A DNA stretch of 50,109 bases, taken from positions 1 to 50,109 of the forward strand of contig JAIPIG010000012.1 in assembly GCA_021734805.1 (NCBI GenBank). Direction: 5' to 3'. The position numbers and the translations under genes are program-made. The notes under the pieces were generated by a model that was not told where the DNA came from, did no database searches, and worked only from the letters and a program-made list of their open reading frames with translations. Below are positions 24,994 to 33,998 of the stretch, in pieces (within the stretch, counting starts at the first letter, position 1; each line of letters starts with the position of its first letter). Source of the stretch: Simkaniaceae bacterium (GTDB lineage Bacteria > Chlamydiota > Chlamydiia > Chlamydiales > JACRBE01).

Positions 24994-26062
24994 ATGACAG
25001 AGGGAGTTTTTTAATCCGGTCCTCCGCAAGCGAAACGGCTGCGTTAAACGTCGTCATTTCATTCTTCTCTGCAATATGATAAATCGACTTGATAACATTG
25101 TAGATATTCTCAACTTTATTTCGAGCCACTGCCGGAATGTGCCCTTCCGGATGAAGATCAAATTCAGCATTGATCACACCACCGGCATTAATCACAAAAT
25201 CAGGGGCATATAAAATATTTCGATCAAAGAGGGATTGCCCATCTTGCTCATTGAGTAATTGGTTGTTTGCTCCTCCTGCAATTGCCTTACACCGGAGGCG
25301 AGGGATCGTATCGGAATTGATAATTCCTCCTAATGCACACGGAGCGAGAATATCGCATTCAACGAATAAAATTTCATCTGTTGGAACAACCTTAGCACTT
25401 AACTTAAGTTTAGCCCACTCGGTTACTTCAGGATCGATGTCGGCGACAATCAATTGGGCCCCATGCCAGAATAAATGCTCAGCAAGCGCTTTGCCCACAG
25501 CTCCCAAGCCTTGAATAGCCACTGTCTTCCCTTCAACCGAATCATCCCCGAACAAGGTGTTGACTGTAGCTTGGATTCCTCTAAAAACACCCCAAGCCGT
25601 GTAAGGCGAAGGGTTTCCACTTCCTCGTGATCCGTCAACACCCACAACATGTTTTGTTTCCGTTTGGATGATCCCGACATCTTCAGATGTACAGCCGTAG
25701 TCTTCAGCACAAATATACTTGCCGTTAAGCGCCTCAACAAATCGCCCAAATGCTCTCATCATCTCTGGAGTTTTGTCTGTTTTAGAATTAGCAATAATCA
25801 CACTTTTACCCCCCCCAAGACCGAGTCCTGCTAGGGCTGACTTATATGTCATCCCCTTTGACAAGCGTAGAACATCAAATAATGCGCTCTCAAAATTAGC
25901 ATAGGGATAAATACGTGTCCCCCCCAAAGCGGGACCTAACTTCGTATTATGGATGGCTATAATTGCTTCCAATTTAGTCTCAGGGTCAAAGCACTTAACA
26001 ACGCGCTCATATCCATCAACTTGCAGGTCTTCAATTAAAATTTGATGAGAAAGTGTTTCCAT
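24992..26062 (-). CDS. ldh: Leucine dehydrogenase-type Glu/Leu/Phe/Val dehydrogenase
   Basis: The enzyme reversibly deaminates a branched-chain amino acid to the 2-keto acid with NAD. The 356-residue size fits leucine dehydrogenase rather than the longer glutamate dehydrogenase. GPALGGTRIYPY is followed by KGMTYKSALAGLGLGGGKSV, which holds the substrate- and catalysis-linked lysines. The Rossmann fold has VAIQGLGAVGKALAEHL, and the NAGGVINAEFDL segment lies C-terminal. The ATG at 26062 was chosen because GAGGG precedes it; the TTG at 26074 is upstream of that site. A related repeat lies on each side of the gene. Chlamydia has a comparable ldh. Its role is probably amino-acid catabolism for energy. 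Confidence 0.92.
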   Translation of the reverse strand: METLSHQILIEDLQVDGYERVVKCFDPETKLEAIIAIHNTKLGPALGGTRIYPYANFESALFDVLRLSKGMTYKSALAGLGLGGGKSVIIANSKTDKTPEMMRAFGRFVEALNGKYICAEDYGCTSEDVGIIQTETKHVVGVDGSRGSGNPSPYTAWGVFRGIQATVNTLFGDDSVEGKTVAIQGLGAVGKALAEHLFWHGAQLIVADIDPEVTEWAKLKLSAKVVPTDEILFVECDILAPCALGGIINSDTIPRLRCKAIAGGANNQLLNEQDGQSLFDRNILYAPDFVINAGGVINAEFDLHPEGHIPAVARNKVENIYNVIKSIYHIAEKNEMTTFNAAVSLAEDRIKKLPLS

Positions 26063-26088
26063 TATTGCCCTCAAAGTAATTACTTAAA

Positions 26089-26213
26089 CTCAACTTTGTA
26101 ACTTTTTGAACCCGAAGGTCCCAAAATATCTGCTTCCGGTTTAAACGATCTCCAAGGTCGACCTATAGTCAAAAGCCCAAGAGCCAGCAGGCCTTAAAAG
26201 GCGCAAAGTCGAG
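26089..26213. repeat. Degenerate copy of the CTCGACTTTG repeat upstream of ldh
   Basis: CTCAACTTTGTAACTTTTT at 26089 resembles the family's left arm, and GCGCAAAGTCGAG (26201-26213) its right arm. The outer ends pair as CTC-x-ACTTTG with CAAAGTCGAG. The inside differs from the 35704 copy and is longer. It occupies most of the interval upstream of ldh, so the ldh promoter must lie within it or in its right flank. Confidence 0.5.
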
Positions 26214-26354
26214 CCAAAGTTGGCCAACATAGTACCATATTTGACTGAGCAAATGCAATCCCAAATTTATACCGGGAGCAGTCTCTTATAGACATTAAAT
26301 GACTCTTTAAGTAATATTTTCTTCTATTGAAACTCATGAAAAGGATTCACTGCA

Positions 26355-27074
26355 ATGACAACACTTGTCATCACACCCTTTGTTAAAGATGAACTTAAAG
26401 CTTTTCTAAAAGAATCCCCCAAGAGCGACTTACTAACAGCATACCTCTTTTTCTTATCTAAGAAGCTAAGCATCAACCCCATCCTATTCGTTAAAGAAAA
26501 AACAATCTATCGCAGTGAAGACGAACTTATTAAACGCCTTGAAGAAGAAGGGAAGCTCTACCGAGAAACTGAGATTAAAATTCAGTTTAGTCAAGCTAGC
26601 GTCAATGAAGAGACTAAAAAAATTTATATCTGCCCTTATTCCGGCAAAGCTTTTGGCGATAATACTTACGCCAACCCCCTTGATGCAATTTATGACTGGG
26701 TTTCAAAATGCCCTGAAAATACGGAAAGAGTTGGTGGATTAAAGGCAAAAAAATTCTTTGTTTCAGAAGATGTGGAAGTCATTAAAAATTACATTCAAAA
26801 GAGAAAAGAACCGATTAAAAAAATCGTTTTCTCTTCAGTGGCAACCGGTAAATTATACAACAGCAAAAAAGCTGTGATTGATAATTTTAAAAAGAGCTAT
26901 TTCAAACCAATCCCATTAATTGAAGTCCCACACCAAAATCGCTACCAAATAGAAGACCACCTTCTTCAATTCATCCAAAATGAAATCGAAGAGTCTAAAA
27001 TTTCTGCATTTGTCGAAGCCGTATCAGAAATTAAAGAACTCGCTCCTTACGCCACACAATGGATTGAAACCTAG
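26355..27074 (+). CDS. Conserved chlamydial protein (DUF2709-like), unknown function
   Basis: A soluble, charged protein of 239 residues with no signal peptide or membrane helix. From memory it resembles the chlamydia-specific DUF2709 family; I cannot confirm that here. Notable is IYICPYSGKAFGDNTYANPLDAIYDWVSKCPEN near 93-125, whose Cys-x2-Ser-Gly and later Cys could be a degenerate metal or thiol site. Lys- and Glu-rich helices follow. In Chlamydia a hypothetical gene also precedes the tsaE and dnaQ-like genes, so the neighbourhood is conserved. It is separated from tsaE by 81 bp. I assign no function. Confidence 0.75.
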   Translation: MTTLVITPFVKDELKAFLKESPKSDLLTAYLFFLSKKLSINPILFVKEKTIYRSEDELIKRLEEEGKLYRETEIKIQFSQASVNEETKKIYICPYSGKAFGDNTYANPLDAIYDWVSKCPENTERVGGLKAKKFFVSEDVEVIKNYIQKRKEPIKKIVFSSVATGKLYNSKKAVIDNFKKSYFKPIPLIEVPHQNRYQIEDHLLQFIQNEIEESKISAFVEAVSEIKELAPYATQWIET

Positions 27075-27155
27075 GGCGTATCCCTAAAGTTAGTGAAAAG
27101 GCTTTTGATGCATTTTTTTGGCTTTGCCCCTTATTTATTAGAGGTGTGAATAACA

Positions 27156-27575
27156 TTGTCTTCTCATACTTTACTTCAAGTTTGTTCTGAAGCTGAAATG
27201 ATCGAGCTGGGACAAAGAATTGCAACTCAATTATCTGAAGGGATCATCTGTTTTGAAGGAGATCTAGGGGCGGGCAAAACCACCTTTATTAAAGGGTTTT
27301 TATCTCAACACCTCAATCTTCCTAAAGCTAAGATCACCAGCCCAACCTTTAACATCATTAATTTTTATGATGATATTCTCCACTTTGATTGTTACCGACT
27401 GCAAGATGCAAGAGAATTTTTAGCCCGTGGATTAGACGATCATTTATTGGACGCGAGAATTGCCCTAATTGAATGGCCAAGCAAAATCAAATCTATCATC
27501 CCCCCTAATGCCGTTTGGATCACGATTTCGATCCTATCCCATACATCAAGAGAGGTGCGTATTCATGGGCTATAA
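27156..27575 (+). CDS. tsaE: tRNA threonylcarbamoyladenosine biosynthesis ATPase
   Basis: TsaE is the ATPase that works with TsaB and TsaD to form t6A37 in ANN-decoding tRNAs. The Walker A motif GDLGAGKTT is at 35-43. The SPTFNIINFY segment is the family's switch-like block, and LHFDCYRL carries the conserved Asp and Tyr-Arg. It then has IALIEWPSK. The 139-residue length is typical. It starts at a TTG with AGAGG 10 nt upstream; no ATG fits. The stop overlaps the engB start by 11 nt. Confidence 0.92.
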   Translation: MSSHTLLQVCSEAEMIELGQRIATQLSEGIICFEGDLGAGKTTFIKGFLSQHLNLPKAKITSPTFNIINFYDDILHFDCYRLQDAREFLARGLDDHLLDARIALIEWPSKIKSIIPPNAVWITISILSHTSREVRIHGL

Positions 27576-28173
27576 TTTTAAAAAGGCCATTTTTTATAAA
27601 TGCCTTGGAACACATCATGACTTAGAAACATTAAAGCTCCCCCACTCCATTAAATTACAAGGAGCCATTGTGGGTCGCTCAAATGTGGGAAAATCGTCCC
27701 TTATCAATCACTTCCTACAAAACAAGCAACTCGCCAAAGTCTCTTCAACACCGGGTAAAACCCAAACCATCAATGCCTACCTTATTGATAACGACCTTAT
27801 TTTAATGGATCTTCCGGGATATGGCTTTGCCAAGAGAGCAAAAAACGCACAACAACAATGGAGCTCATTAATTCAAAAATATTTTGATCTGATGAGACCC
27901 CATTTTATCTTTATTTTATTGGATATTCGGATTCCTCCTACGGAAGACGATTTTACGATGATCCGTTGGGCGCAATCATTTAATATCCCCATCATTGTCA
28001 TTCTCACTAAAGCTGATAAAATTGCCCCTTCAAAATTAAAGTCAATTGAAATGGAGCTCATAGAAATGATTCAAAACGAAACAAACCTTTCTTCCTTTTC
28101 TCATCTATGCTACTCTATTAAGCAACCTAAAGCACGACAACAACTTATTGCCTTAATCAATCAATTTGAATGA
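27565..28173 (+). CDS. engB: Ribosome biogenesis GTP-binding protein EngB/YsxC
   Basis: EngB is an essential GTPase in assembly of the large ribosomal subunit. The 202-residue chain shows G1 GRSNVGKSSLI, G2 around SSTPGKTQTIN, G3 DLPGYGFAKR (the EngB-specific form), and G4 TKAD. The upstream extension of the reading frame overlaps tsaE and is not coding. The ATG at 27565 has GAGAGG about 9 nt upstream and makes an 11-nt overlap with tsaE. It is joined to the next gene by an ATGA overlap. Confidence 0.94.
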   Translation: MGYNFKKAIFYKCLGTHHDLETLKLPHSIKLQGAIVGRSNVGKSSLINHFLQNKQLAKVSSTPGKTQTINAYLIDNDLILMDLPGYGFAKRAKNAQQQWSSLIQKYFDLMRPHFIFILLDIRIPPTEDDFTMIRWAQSFNIPIIVILTKADKIAPSKLKSIEMELIEMIQNETNLSSFSHLCYSIKQPKARQQLIALINQFE

Positions 28174-28919
28174 CTAAACTAGAAAACGCCACATTTGTTT
28201 GCATTGACTGTGAATCAACAGGACTCGATCCAAAAAAGGATGAGATCATTGAAATTGCAATTATCGAATTCCAACTATCCCAACATTTAAACCAGTTTGA
28301 ATCTTTAGTTTGTCCTCCTTGTGAAATCCCACAGGATTCGATTGAGATTCACCATATCACACAAGACATGGTTCAAGGGAAACCCCCAATCAAAGACGTT
28401 TTACCTCACGTTTTAAAAATTGCTGCCCAACATATTATCGTAGGACACAATATTCAATTTGATATTGATTTAATTTGTGAAGGCGCTAAAAAAAGTGCAA
28501 TCCCATGTAAACTCTACGAAAACCAGACCATTGATACACTTCGCCTTGCTCGACTCTATGGTGGTGCAACAACAAATTCACTTGAAAGTCTACGACAACA
28601 CTTTAATATTCCTCCGGAAGATGCTCATCGAGCAATGAGCGATGTCCTTGTCAATATCGAAGTCTTTAAAAGACTCATTACAAAATTCAAAACCGTCCAC
28701 CAAATCATAGAAAAACTGAAATACCCCATCCAATTAAAGGCGATGCCCTTAGGAAAACATAAAGGAAGACCCTTTAAAGATATCCCTGTGGAATATTTGA
28801 GTTGGGCTGCTAGACAAAATTTCGATCAAGATCTACTGTATTCTATTAAAACCGAATTAAAAAATAGAAAAAAGAGGGATCGATTTGAACAAGCCGGCAA
28901 TCCTTTCTCTTCTCTTTAA
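28170..28919 (+). CDS. dnaQ: DnaQ-like DEDDh 3'-5' exonuclease with C-terminal DUF3820-like domain
   Basis: Residues 1 to about 175 form a DEDDh exonuclease: CIDCESTGLD (Asp and Glu), GHNIQFDIDLI (Asp), and HRAMSD (His and last Asp). Such proteins proofread as the epsilon subunit of DNA polymerase III or trim RNA and DNA ends. Residues about 185-235 contain MPLGKHKGRPFKDIPVEYLSWA, which is the pattern of the DUF3820 domain found after such exonucleases. That domain is not part of E. coli DnaQ, so this may be a separate repair or RNA exonuclease; Chlamydia has two dnaQ-like genes. ATG overlaps the engB stop. Confidence 0.85.
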   Translation: MTKLENATFVCIDCESTGLDPKKDEIIEIAIIEFQLSQHLNQFESLVCPPCEIPQDSIEIHHITQDMVQGKPPIKDVLPHVLKIAAQHIIVGHNIQFDIDLICEGAKKSAIPCKLYENQTIDTLRLARLYGGATTNSLESLRQHFNIPPEDAHRAMSDVLVNIEVFKRLITKFKTVHQIIEKLKYPIQLKAMPLGKHKGRPFKDIPVEYLSWAARQNFDQDLLYSIKTELKNRKKRDRFEQAGNPFSSL

Positions 28920-30000
28920 TCTCACTTTTATTCACTTAATTTTTGCAGAAAATTTTGAGTATAAAACCTACTCAACTGATCAACCCAAGCAATTCATTCA
29001 TCATTTCAAAGTTAACCCCAAACGTCTTAAAATTGAACTGATCAACGGTACAGACTCCTGCTTAGGACTGGAAACCGTTTCATCTATTGCCAAAAGGCAC
29101 AATGCGATTTTAGCAGTGAACGGGGGATACTTCCAAGGAGTGCCCCTTCTCGGAGTCCCTGACGGTCCATTTAAAATCAACAACTTGATCTGTGGTTATA
29201 AATCCGGAGAATGCGGAGCGCTTGGATGGAATCAGCGAGGGAAAACTGCCCATATTGATCGAGTCAAAATGAAAGTTGCTCTTCATGCTTATGGCCGCAC
29301 GCTCCCCGTTGATGCGATTAACCGTAAGCTACATCCCGGTCATGCTGTCATTTACACCTCCAATTTTAATCGAACAACAATGACTCTGCATGGCACTAAA
29401 GAACACCTCATTAAAAATCATATTTTTCACTATCTACTCGATAAAAATGGCAATCACACCATTCCGGAGGATGGGTTTATCTACGCAATCGATGCTGCAT
29501 CCAAACTGCTCATTCCAGCCTTTCTCAATCAACGGCAGGCAATGATTCACACTCAAATTGACCCCGTTTTAAACCCCGACAGGCGACAACAATGGCAATC
29601 ATTTGACAACATCGTCAACGGAGTTCTTATTTTATCAAATGGGACTCTCATCAAAGACTATGAAAAAGAAAATGTAAGCACCGTCATTACAAAACAAAAG
29701 CATGCCAGAACAGCTATTGGCATTGACTCTCAGAATTGGTGGCATATCGTGATTGTCGAAGCACATCATCAAGGACGCATTGGGATGACAATGGATGAAT
29801 TGGGAATTCTAATGCAACATATCGGATGTCGTTTTGCCATCTGTTTAGATGGTGGTGGTTCTTCATCATTCTCCTATCAAGGTAAAACCCATCAATTTAT
29901 TGGCCATAAAAATCATTCCTTCATGCAAAATAATGTTTACTATCACCCGGATGGCGGAGAACGCCCTGTCGGGAACGCCATTATCGTTAAAGCAAAATAA
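28885..30000 (+). CDS. Exported phosphodiester glycosidase-family (NAGPA/DUF2233) protein
   Basis: A signal peptide is visible (hydrophobic ILSLLFNLTFIHLIFA, cleavage before ENFEY). The mature protein has the phosphodiester glycosidase domain marks: AVNGGYFQG near 76-84, CLDGGGSSSF near 321-330, and GGERPVGNAIIV near the end. Family members include human NAGPA, which removes GlcNAc from phospho-sugar, and bacterial proteins acting on cell-wall or glycan phosphodiesters. The start is a TTG with AGAGGG 7 nt before it; it overlaps dnaQ by 35 nt. The likely site of action is the periplasm. The substrate is unknown, possibly glycan phosphodiesters. Confidence 0.82.
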   Translation: MNKPAILSLLFNLTFIHLIFAENFEYKTYSTDQPKQFIHHFKVNPKRLKIELINGTDSCLGLETVSSIAKRHNAILAVNGGYFQGVPLLGVPDGPFKINNLICGYKSGECGALGWNQRGKTAHIDRVKMKVALHAYGRTLPVDAINRKLHPGHAVIYTSNFNRTTMTLHGTKEHLIKNHIFHYLLDKNGNHTIPEDGFIYAIDAASKLLIPAFLNQRQAMIHTQIDPVLNPDRRQQWQSFDNIVNGVLILSNGTLIKDYEKENVSTVITKQKHARTAIGIDSQNWWHIVIVEAHHQGRIGMTMDELGILMQHIGCRFAICLDGGGSSSFSYQGKTHQFIGHKNHSFMQNNVYYHPDGGERPVGNAIIVKAK

Positions 30001-30013
30001 GAGGACCCTGATC

Positions 30014-31210
30014 ATGCAAAAATTATCCGTGCAAGAACTTGATCTTAAAGGGAAGCGCGTACTAATCCGTACCGATTTCAATGTCCCACTCAATCCAGAC
30101 CAATCCATTGCTGATGATACGCGCATTCGCTCTTCGCTCCCCACAATTGAATACGTCATCAAACAAGGAGGAAAAGCAATTATTTTGTCTCATATGGGGC
30201 GTCCCAAAAAACGAGACCCTCATTTATCTCTTTCTATTTGCGCAAAGCGTCTATCTGAACTTCTTCAAAAGCCCGTTGCCTTTGCACCTGATTGTATTGG
30301 GGATGAAGTTAAATCAATGATTGCAGCAATAAGCGACGGTGATATTATCGTATTAGAAAACCTCCGTTTTCATGAAGCAGAATGTTCGCCTGAACAGGAC
30401 CCCTCTTTTGCGCTTCAACTATCACAACTCGGTGATTGCTACGTGGATGATGCCTTTGCATGCGCACATCGTTATCACTCTTCCATCACTGAAATTACAA
30501 AGTTTTTCCCGGATCTGAGCGCATCGGGGTTTTTGCTTGAAAGAGAATCCACCATGCTCTCTTCGATTTTTAACTTTCCTAAAAAACCTTTTTTTGCCAT
30601 CTGCGGAGGATCCAAAGTTACCTCAAAAATCAAGGTCCTTTTAAAACTCACGCAGGACGTAGATGCCCTTTTTATTGGCGGAGCTATGGCCTTTGCTTTT
30701 TTGAAAGCAAAGGGAATTGATATTGGAGCATCAATCATTGATGCAGATAGCGTAGAGGCAGCAAAATTGATTATCGATGAGTGTAAAAATAAAAATATTA
30801 GTTTATTTTTACCTGAAGACATCGTTGTCGCCGACCGTATCGCAGATGATGTGCAGCCCCTAATTGTCGCCTCGAATGATGATTTTCCTAAAGATATGAA
30901 GGGAGTTGATATTGGCCCGAAAACGGTTGAAAAATGGAAAAGTCATTTTTCAACCGCTGCTGTTATTTTTTGGAATGGGCCCATGGGAATTTTTGAAATC
31001 GAACCTTTTGCAAAAGGAACATACGCCATTGCACAAGCTTTAGCCGACCTTTCCTGCACTACAATTGTTGGCGGCGGAGACTCTATATCCGCAATTAAAA
31101 CCTTAAATATAGTGGATCGCTTCACTCATGTTTCAACAGGCGGAGGCGCGACGCTAGAATACATTGAAAGCGGTTTTCTTCCCGGAGTGGAAGCATTGAC
31201 CAATCGATAA
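30014..31210 (+). CDS. pgk: Phosphoglycerate kinase
   Basis: Pgk makes ATP and 3-phosphoglycerate from 1,3-bisphosphoglycerate. The 398-residue protein has RTDFNVPL near 19-26, ILSHMGRPK near 59-67, the GSKVTSKI nucleotide segment, WNGPMGIFE, and the C-terminal GGGDSISAI and STGGGATLEYI blocks. The ATG at 30014 follows AAGAGGA at proper distance, 13 nt after the upstream gene. Earlier in-frame ATGs lie inside that gene and are not used. Together with enolase (48516-49793), it supports lower glycolysis in this organism. Confidence 0.96.
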   Translation: MQKLSVQELDLKGKRVLIRTDFNVPLNPDQSIADDTRIRSSLPTIEYVIKQGGKAIILSHMGRPKKRDPHLSLSICAKRLSELLQKPVAFAPDCIGDEVKSMIAAISDGDIIVLENLRFHEAECSPEQDPSFALQLSQLGDCYVDDAFACAHRYHSSITEITKFFPDLSASGFLLERESTMLSSIFNFPKKPFFAICGGSKVTSKIKVLLKLTQDVDALFIGGAMAFAFLKAKGIDIGASIIDADSVEAAKLIIDECKNKNISLFLPEDIVVADRIADDVQPLIVASNDDFPKDMKGVDIGPKTVEKWKSHFSTAAVIFWNGPMGIFEIEPFAKGTYAIAQALADLSCTTIVGGGDSISAIKTLNIVDRFTHVSTGGGATLEYIESGFLPGVEALTNR

Positions 31211-31608
31211 ATCTTTTAAAGAGCCCTTAAAACTCATAAGCGCCTAATAATAAGTTATTTGCTATTTTATAATTATTTCTTTTATTGAATTTTTAGTCGA
31301 TTTCACTATAATAGTTGCTTGCAGGTAGATATTTTATCTGTTAGGATTTAGAATAACTAATGCGGTGCAAAACTGCAAATATGAGGAATGCTTGAATAAA
31401 CCGAGTATTCGGTGGAAGGAGAGGCGTAGTCCTTTCCAAAATTTCTTCAATCAAGGTCTAATCGCTTTTCGCGAAACAGACAGTCAGATTCTTACAGTCT
31501 CAAATAATTCACCCCCAATTCAAGCCCTCTTTCATCAAAATTTAAGTTATAACCAATATTCTATTTTTCAATCTTCAAGTGTACTAGTACCCAACCAAGG
31601 TTTATTCA
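31211..31608. other. Long leader region before the nucleotide transporter
   Basis: About 400 bases separate pgk and the transporter. A strong promoter lies at 31285-31312, leaving a leader of nearly 290 nt. Two short ORFs start in the leader: ATG at 31360 (11 codons), and a GTG frame of 83 codons from 31365 that overlaps the transporter start. Neither was recognised. ACCGAGTATTCGGT near 31399 can form a small hairpin. Confidence 0.45.
31285..31312 (+). promoter_or_regulatory. Predicted promoter for the nucleotide transporter
   Basis: TTGAAT (31285-31290) and a perfect TATAAT (31307-31312) stand 16 bp apart in A/T-rich DNA. It is the best sigma-70-type hexamer pair noticed in the window. The start of RNA would be near 31319, about 290 nt before the transporter ATG. 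Confidence 0.6.
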
Positions 31609-33180
31609 ATGAATAACGAAGCCACAGGCGAAAAATTTGGAAAATTGAGATCCTTATTTTGGCCTATCTATCGATTTGAATTAAAAAAATTCATTCCGAT
31701 GCTTCTCATCTATTCACTTATCGTATTTAACTACTGCCTTTTGAAATCAGCAAAAGACCCCCTTGTTACAACAGCACGCGATTCAGGTGCTGAAGTGCTC
31801 CCCTTCATTAAATTGTGGGGAATTCTACCTATGGCCCTTATTCTAACTTTTTTATTTACACGCCTTTCCAATCGATTCAATCGTGAAAAAGTTTTTTATA
31901 TCATGATGGGTATCTTTCTTGGATTTTTTGCCCTCTTTTCTTTTGTCCTCTATCCACTAAGAGAATACCTACACCCCCATGCCTTTGCTGATTGGATGCA
32001 AAACCACCTACCTATTGGGGCAAAGGGACTTGTCTCCGTATTCCGAAATTGGTCATTTACCCTATTCTATGTGATGTCTGAGCTATGGGGAACAACGATT
32101 ATGACAGTCCTTTTTTGGGGCTTTGCCAACGAAGTCTCATCCATAAATGATGCGAAACGCTTTTATGCCATATTAGGTGTAGGCGCTAATATCGCAACGA
32201 TTGTTGCAGGCCAGTTCTCTATCCTTATTTCAAAACAATTTGTAAAAATTAATTTGTTTTATGGGGATTTATGGCAACAATCTTTGGGAATTACAACGAT
32301 TATCGTGATCTGCGCGGGCGCGATCACTCTAGGAATCTATTATTGGATGAATCGACATGTATTTAAATCATGCCCGGAGGGATTCGATGAGATAAAGTAC
32401 AGTAAGCCTAAAGAGAAAATGAGTTTGAGAAAGAGTTTTGCAACACTCGGTCAATCAAAATATTTACTTTATATAGGCCTCATCGTTCTCACATATAATA
32501 TCGCTCTCAATATGGTCGAAATCGTCTGGAAAGATCGCATTCGAGAACTCTATCCCGATCCTAATGACTCTTTTGCCTATTATGGCCAAGTGATGGTTTG
32601 GATTGGTATTGTATCGACATTTACCGCTTTATTTGTCACAGGAAATGTGATCCGCCGTTTTGGCTGGACGATTAGCGCGCTAGTCACTCCGATCATATTA
32701 TTTATCACCGGGATTCTATTCTTTTCTTTCCTTCTATTTAAAAACTATGGTCTTGGATCCATTGCGATCATACTAGGCTCAACCCCCCTTGTACTTAGCG
32801 TTTTCTTCGGTTCAATACAGAATGTTCTATCCCGTACATGCAAGTTTACTTTTTTTGATGCGACAAAAGAGATGTCTTTTATCCCTCTTGATCCTGAAGC
32901 AAAATTAAAAGGAAAAGCTGCGATTGACGGAGTCGGTTCTCGTTTAGGAAAATCAGGGGGATCTGCTGTCCACCAACTGCTTCTCATTATCTTTGGGTCC
33001 GTCTCTGCCTCTACACCTTATATCGCAGCCATCCTATTTGCCGTTGTGATTGTTTGGATGTTCTCAGTGAAATCGCTTGGCCGCCTTTTTGCTATCGAAT
33101 CACATGAGAGCGACCCAACTCAAGAGCCCATTCAAGTCGGTAATCTTGAGTCCACTTCAAACCAACAAGCGTTGAGTTAA
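31609..33180 (+). CDS. NTT-family nucleotide transporter (ADP/ATP translocase family)
   Basis: A 523-residue integral membrane protein with about 11-12 helices. The start, FGKLRSLFWPIYRFELKKF, then the KSAKDPLV segment and SGAEVLPFIKLWGILP are the hallmark of the nucleotide transporters of chlamydiae, rickettsiae and plastids. Members exchange ATP for ADP or import NTPs with protons. The run pgsA-sohB-polA-coaE-rho nearby places it at the position of Chlamydia Npt2, the NTP/proton symporter, but substrate cannot be read from sequence. It would supply host nucleotides to the cell. The ATG has AAGG 9 nt upstream. A DedA-family gene follows after 21 bp. Confidence 0.94.
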   Translation: MNNEATGEKFGKLRSLFWPIYRFELKKFIPMLLIYSLIVFNYCLLKSAKDPLVTTARDSGAEVLPFIKLWGILPMALILTFLFTRLSNRFNREKVFYIMMGIFLGFFALFSFVLYPLREYLHPHAFADWMQNHLPIGAKGLVSVFRNWSFTLFYVMSELWGTTIMTVLFWGFANEVSSINDAKRFYAILGVGANIATIVAGQFSILISKQFVKINLFYGDLWQQSLGITTIIVICAGAITLGIYYWMNRHVFKSCPEGFDEIKYSKPKEKMSLRKSFATLGQSKYLLYIGLIVLTYNIALNMVEIVWKDRIRELYPDPNDSFAYYGQVMVWIGIVSTFTALFVTGNVIRRFGWTISALVTPIILFITGILFFSFLLFKNYGLGSIAIILGSTPLVLSVFFGSIQNVLSRTCKFTFFDATKEMSFIPLDPEAKLKGKAAIDGVGSRLGKSGGSAVHQLLLIIFGSVSASTPYIAAILFAVVIVWMFSVKSLGRLFAIESHESDPTQEPIQVGNLESTSNQQALS

Positions 33181-33201
33181 ATGATAGGATAAAATTGGTC
33201 T

Positions 33202-33810
33202 ATGCTAGATACCGTTCTACAGTTTATTTCGGATCACCAAGTCCATGCCCCTTGGATTGTATTTACCGCTTTAATCCTGGCGGGTATTAATGTTCCTATT
33301 AGTATAGATATCGTATTGGTCTTTTGTGCATTTTTAGCAGCCTCTGTGATGCCCCATTCTATGTGGCCCCTTTATTTCAGCATTCTTATCGGCTGCTCGA
33401 TCTCAGGCTGGATTGCCTATTCTTTAGGACGTTTTTTTGGTAGACGATTGCTTTCCACTAAACTCATGTCTAAAATGCTTCCCCCGTCTAAAATTGACAA
33501 AGTCGAAACCTACTATCAAAAATATGGAATTGCGACATTAATTATAGGGCGATTCATCCCTTTCGGAGTAAGAAACTGTATTTTTGTCTCTACAGGGTTA
33601 AGCAAAATGAATTTTTTTAAATTTGCCCTCATCGATTTTATTGCTTGCAGCGCTTGGTCTTCAATCATGTTTTTTTCTTTTTATCATTTGGGAAAAAATT
33701 TTGAGGTATTAAAACAACACTTGAAAGTATTTAATATTGTGGTATTTTTGGCTTTCAGTGTGACGGTAATTACCGTTATCTGGTATAAGTACAGAAAAAA
33801 AAGAGCATGA
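33202..33810 (+). CDS. DedA/VTT-family membrane protein
   Basis: The 202-residue protein has about four to five membrane segments. The family core is visible: GCSISGWIAYSLGRFFGRRL (the G-x-x-x-G-Y-x-x-G-R-x-x-G pattern) near 75-93, and YGIATLIIGRFIPFGVRN with the key Arg residues near 113-130. DedA proteins help move undecaprenyl phosphate or phospholipids between membrane leaflets and support proton balance; the exact substrate here is unknown. It follows the transporter by 21 bp and is probably co-transcribed. A membrane-lipid or carrier role fits the pgsA-type gene after it. Confidence 0.88.
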   Translation: MLDTVLQFISDHQVHAPWIVFTALILAGINVPISIDIVLVFCAFLAASVMPHSMWPLYFSILIGCSISGWIAYSLGRFFGRRLLSTKLMSKMLPPSKIDKVETYYQKYGIATLIIGRFIPFGVRNCIFVSTGLSKMNFFKFALIDFIACSAWSSIMFFSFYHLGKNFEVLKQHLKVFNIVVFLAFSVTVITVIWYKYRKKRA

Positions 33811-33998
33811 ATCTATTTTCCTAATGAGCTTTTCCTAATAAAAAGGGAAAATTCAAATGTTCATATTTTAGCAGTAGGCGATCATAATTTTTTGTAAAAA
33901 TACACACCTAAGCCTAAAAAATTAATATTTGAATCACAAATACGCTATGATTAGACAGATAGGTTCATCTATGCAAAATAAATAAGGCTTTTATTTTC

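Noticed and set aside
27469-27564. Upstream extension of engB
   Set aside because: It overlaps the tsaE coding region in another frame; the ATG at 27565 has a good ribosome-binding site.
29849-30013. Upstream extension of pgk
   Set aside because: It runs inside the glycosidase gene; the pgk N-terminus conserved in the family starts at 30014.
31365-31616. An 83-codon GTG frame in the transporter leader
   Set aside because: Weak start, overlap with the transporter start and no recognisable features; kept only as part of the leader.
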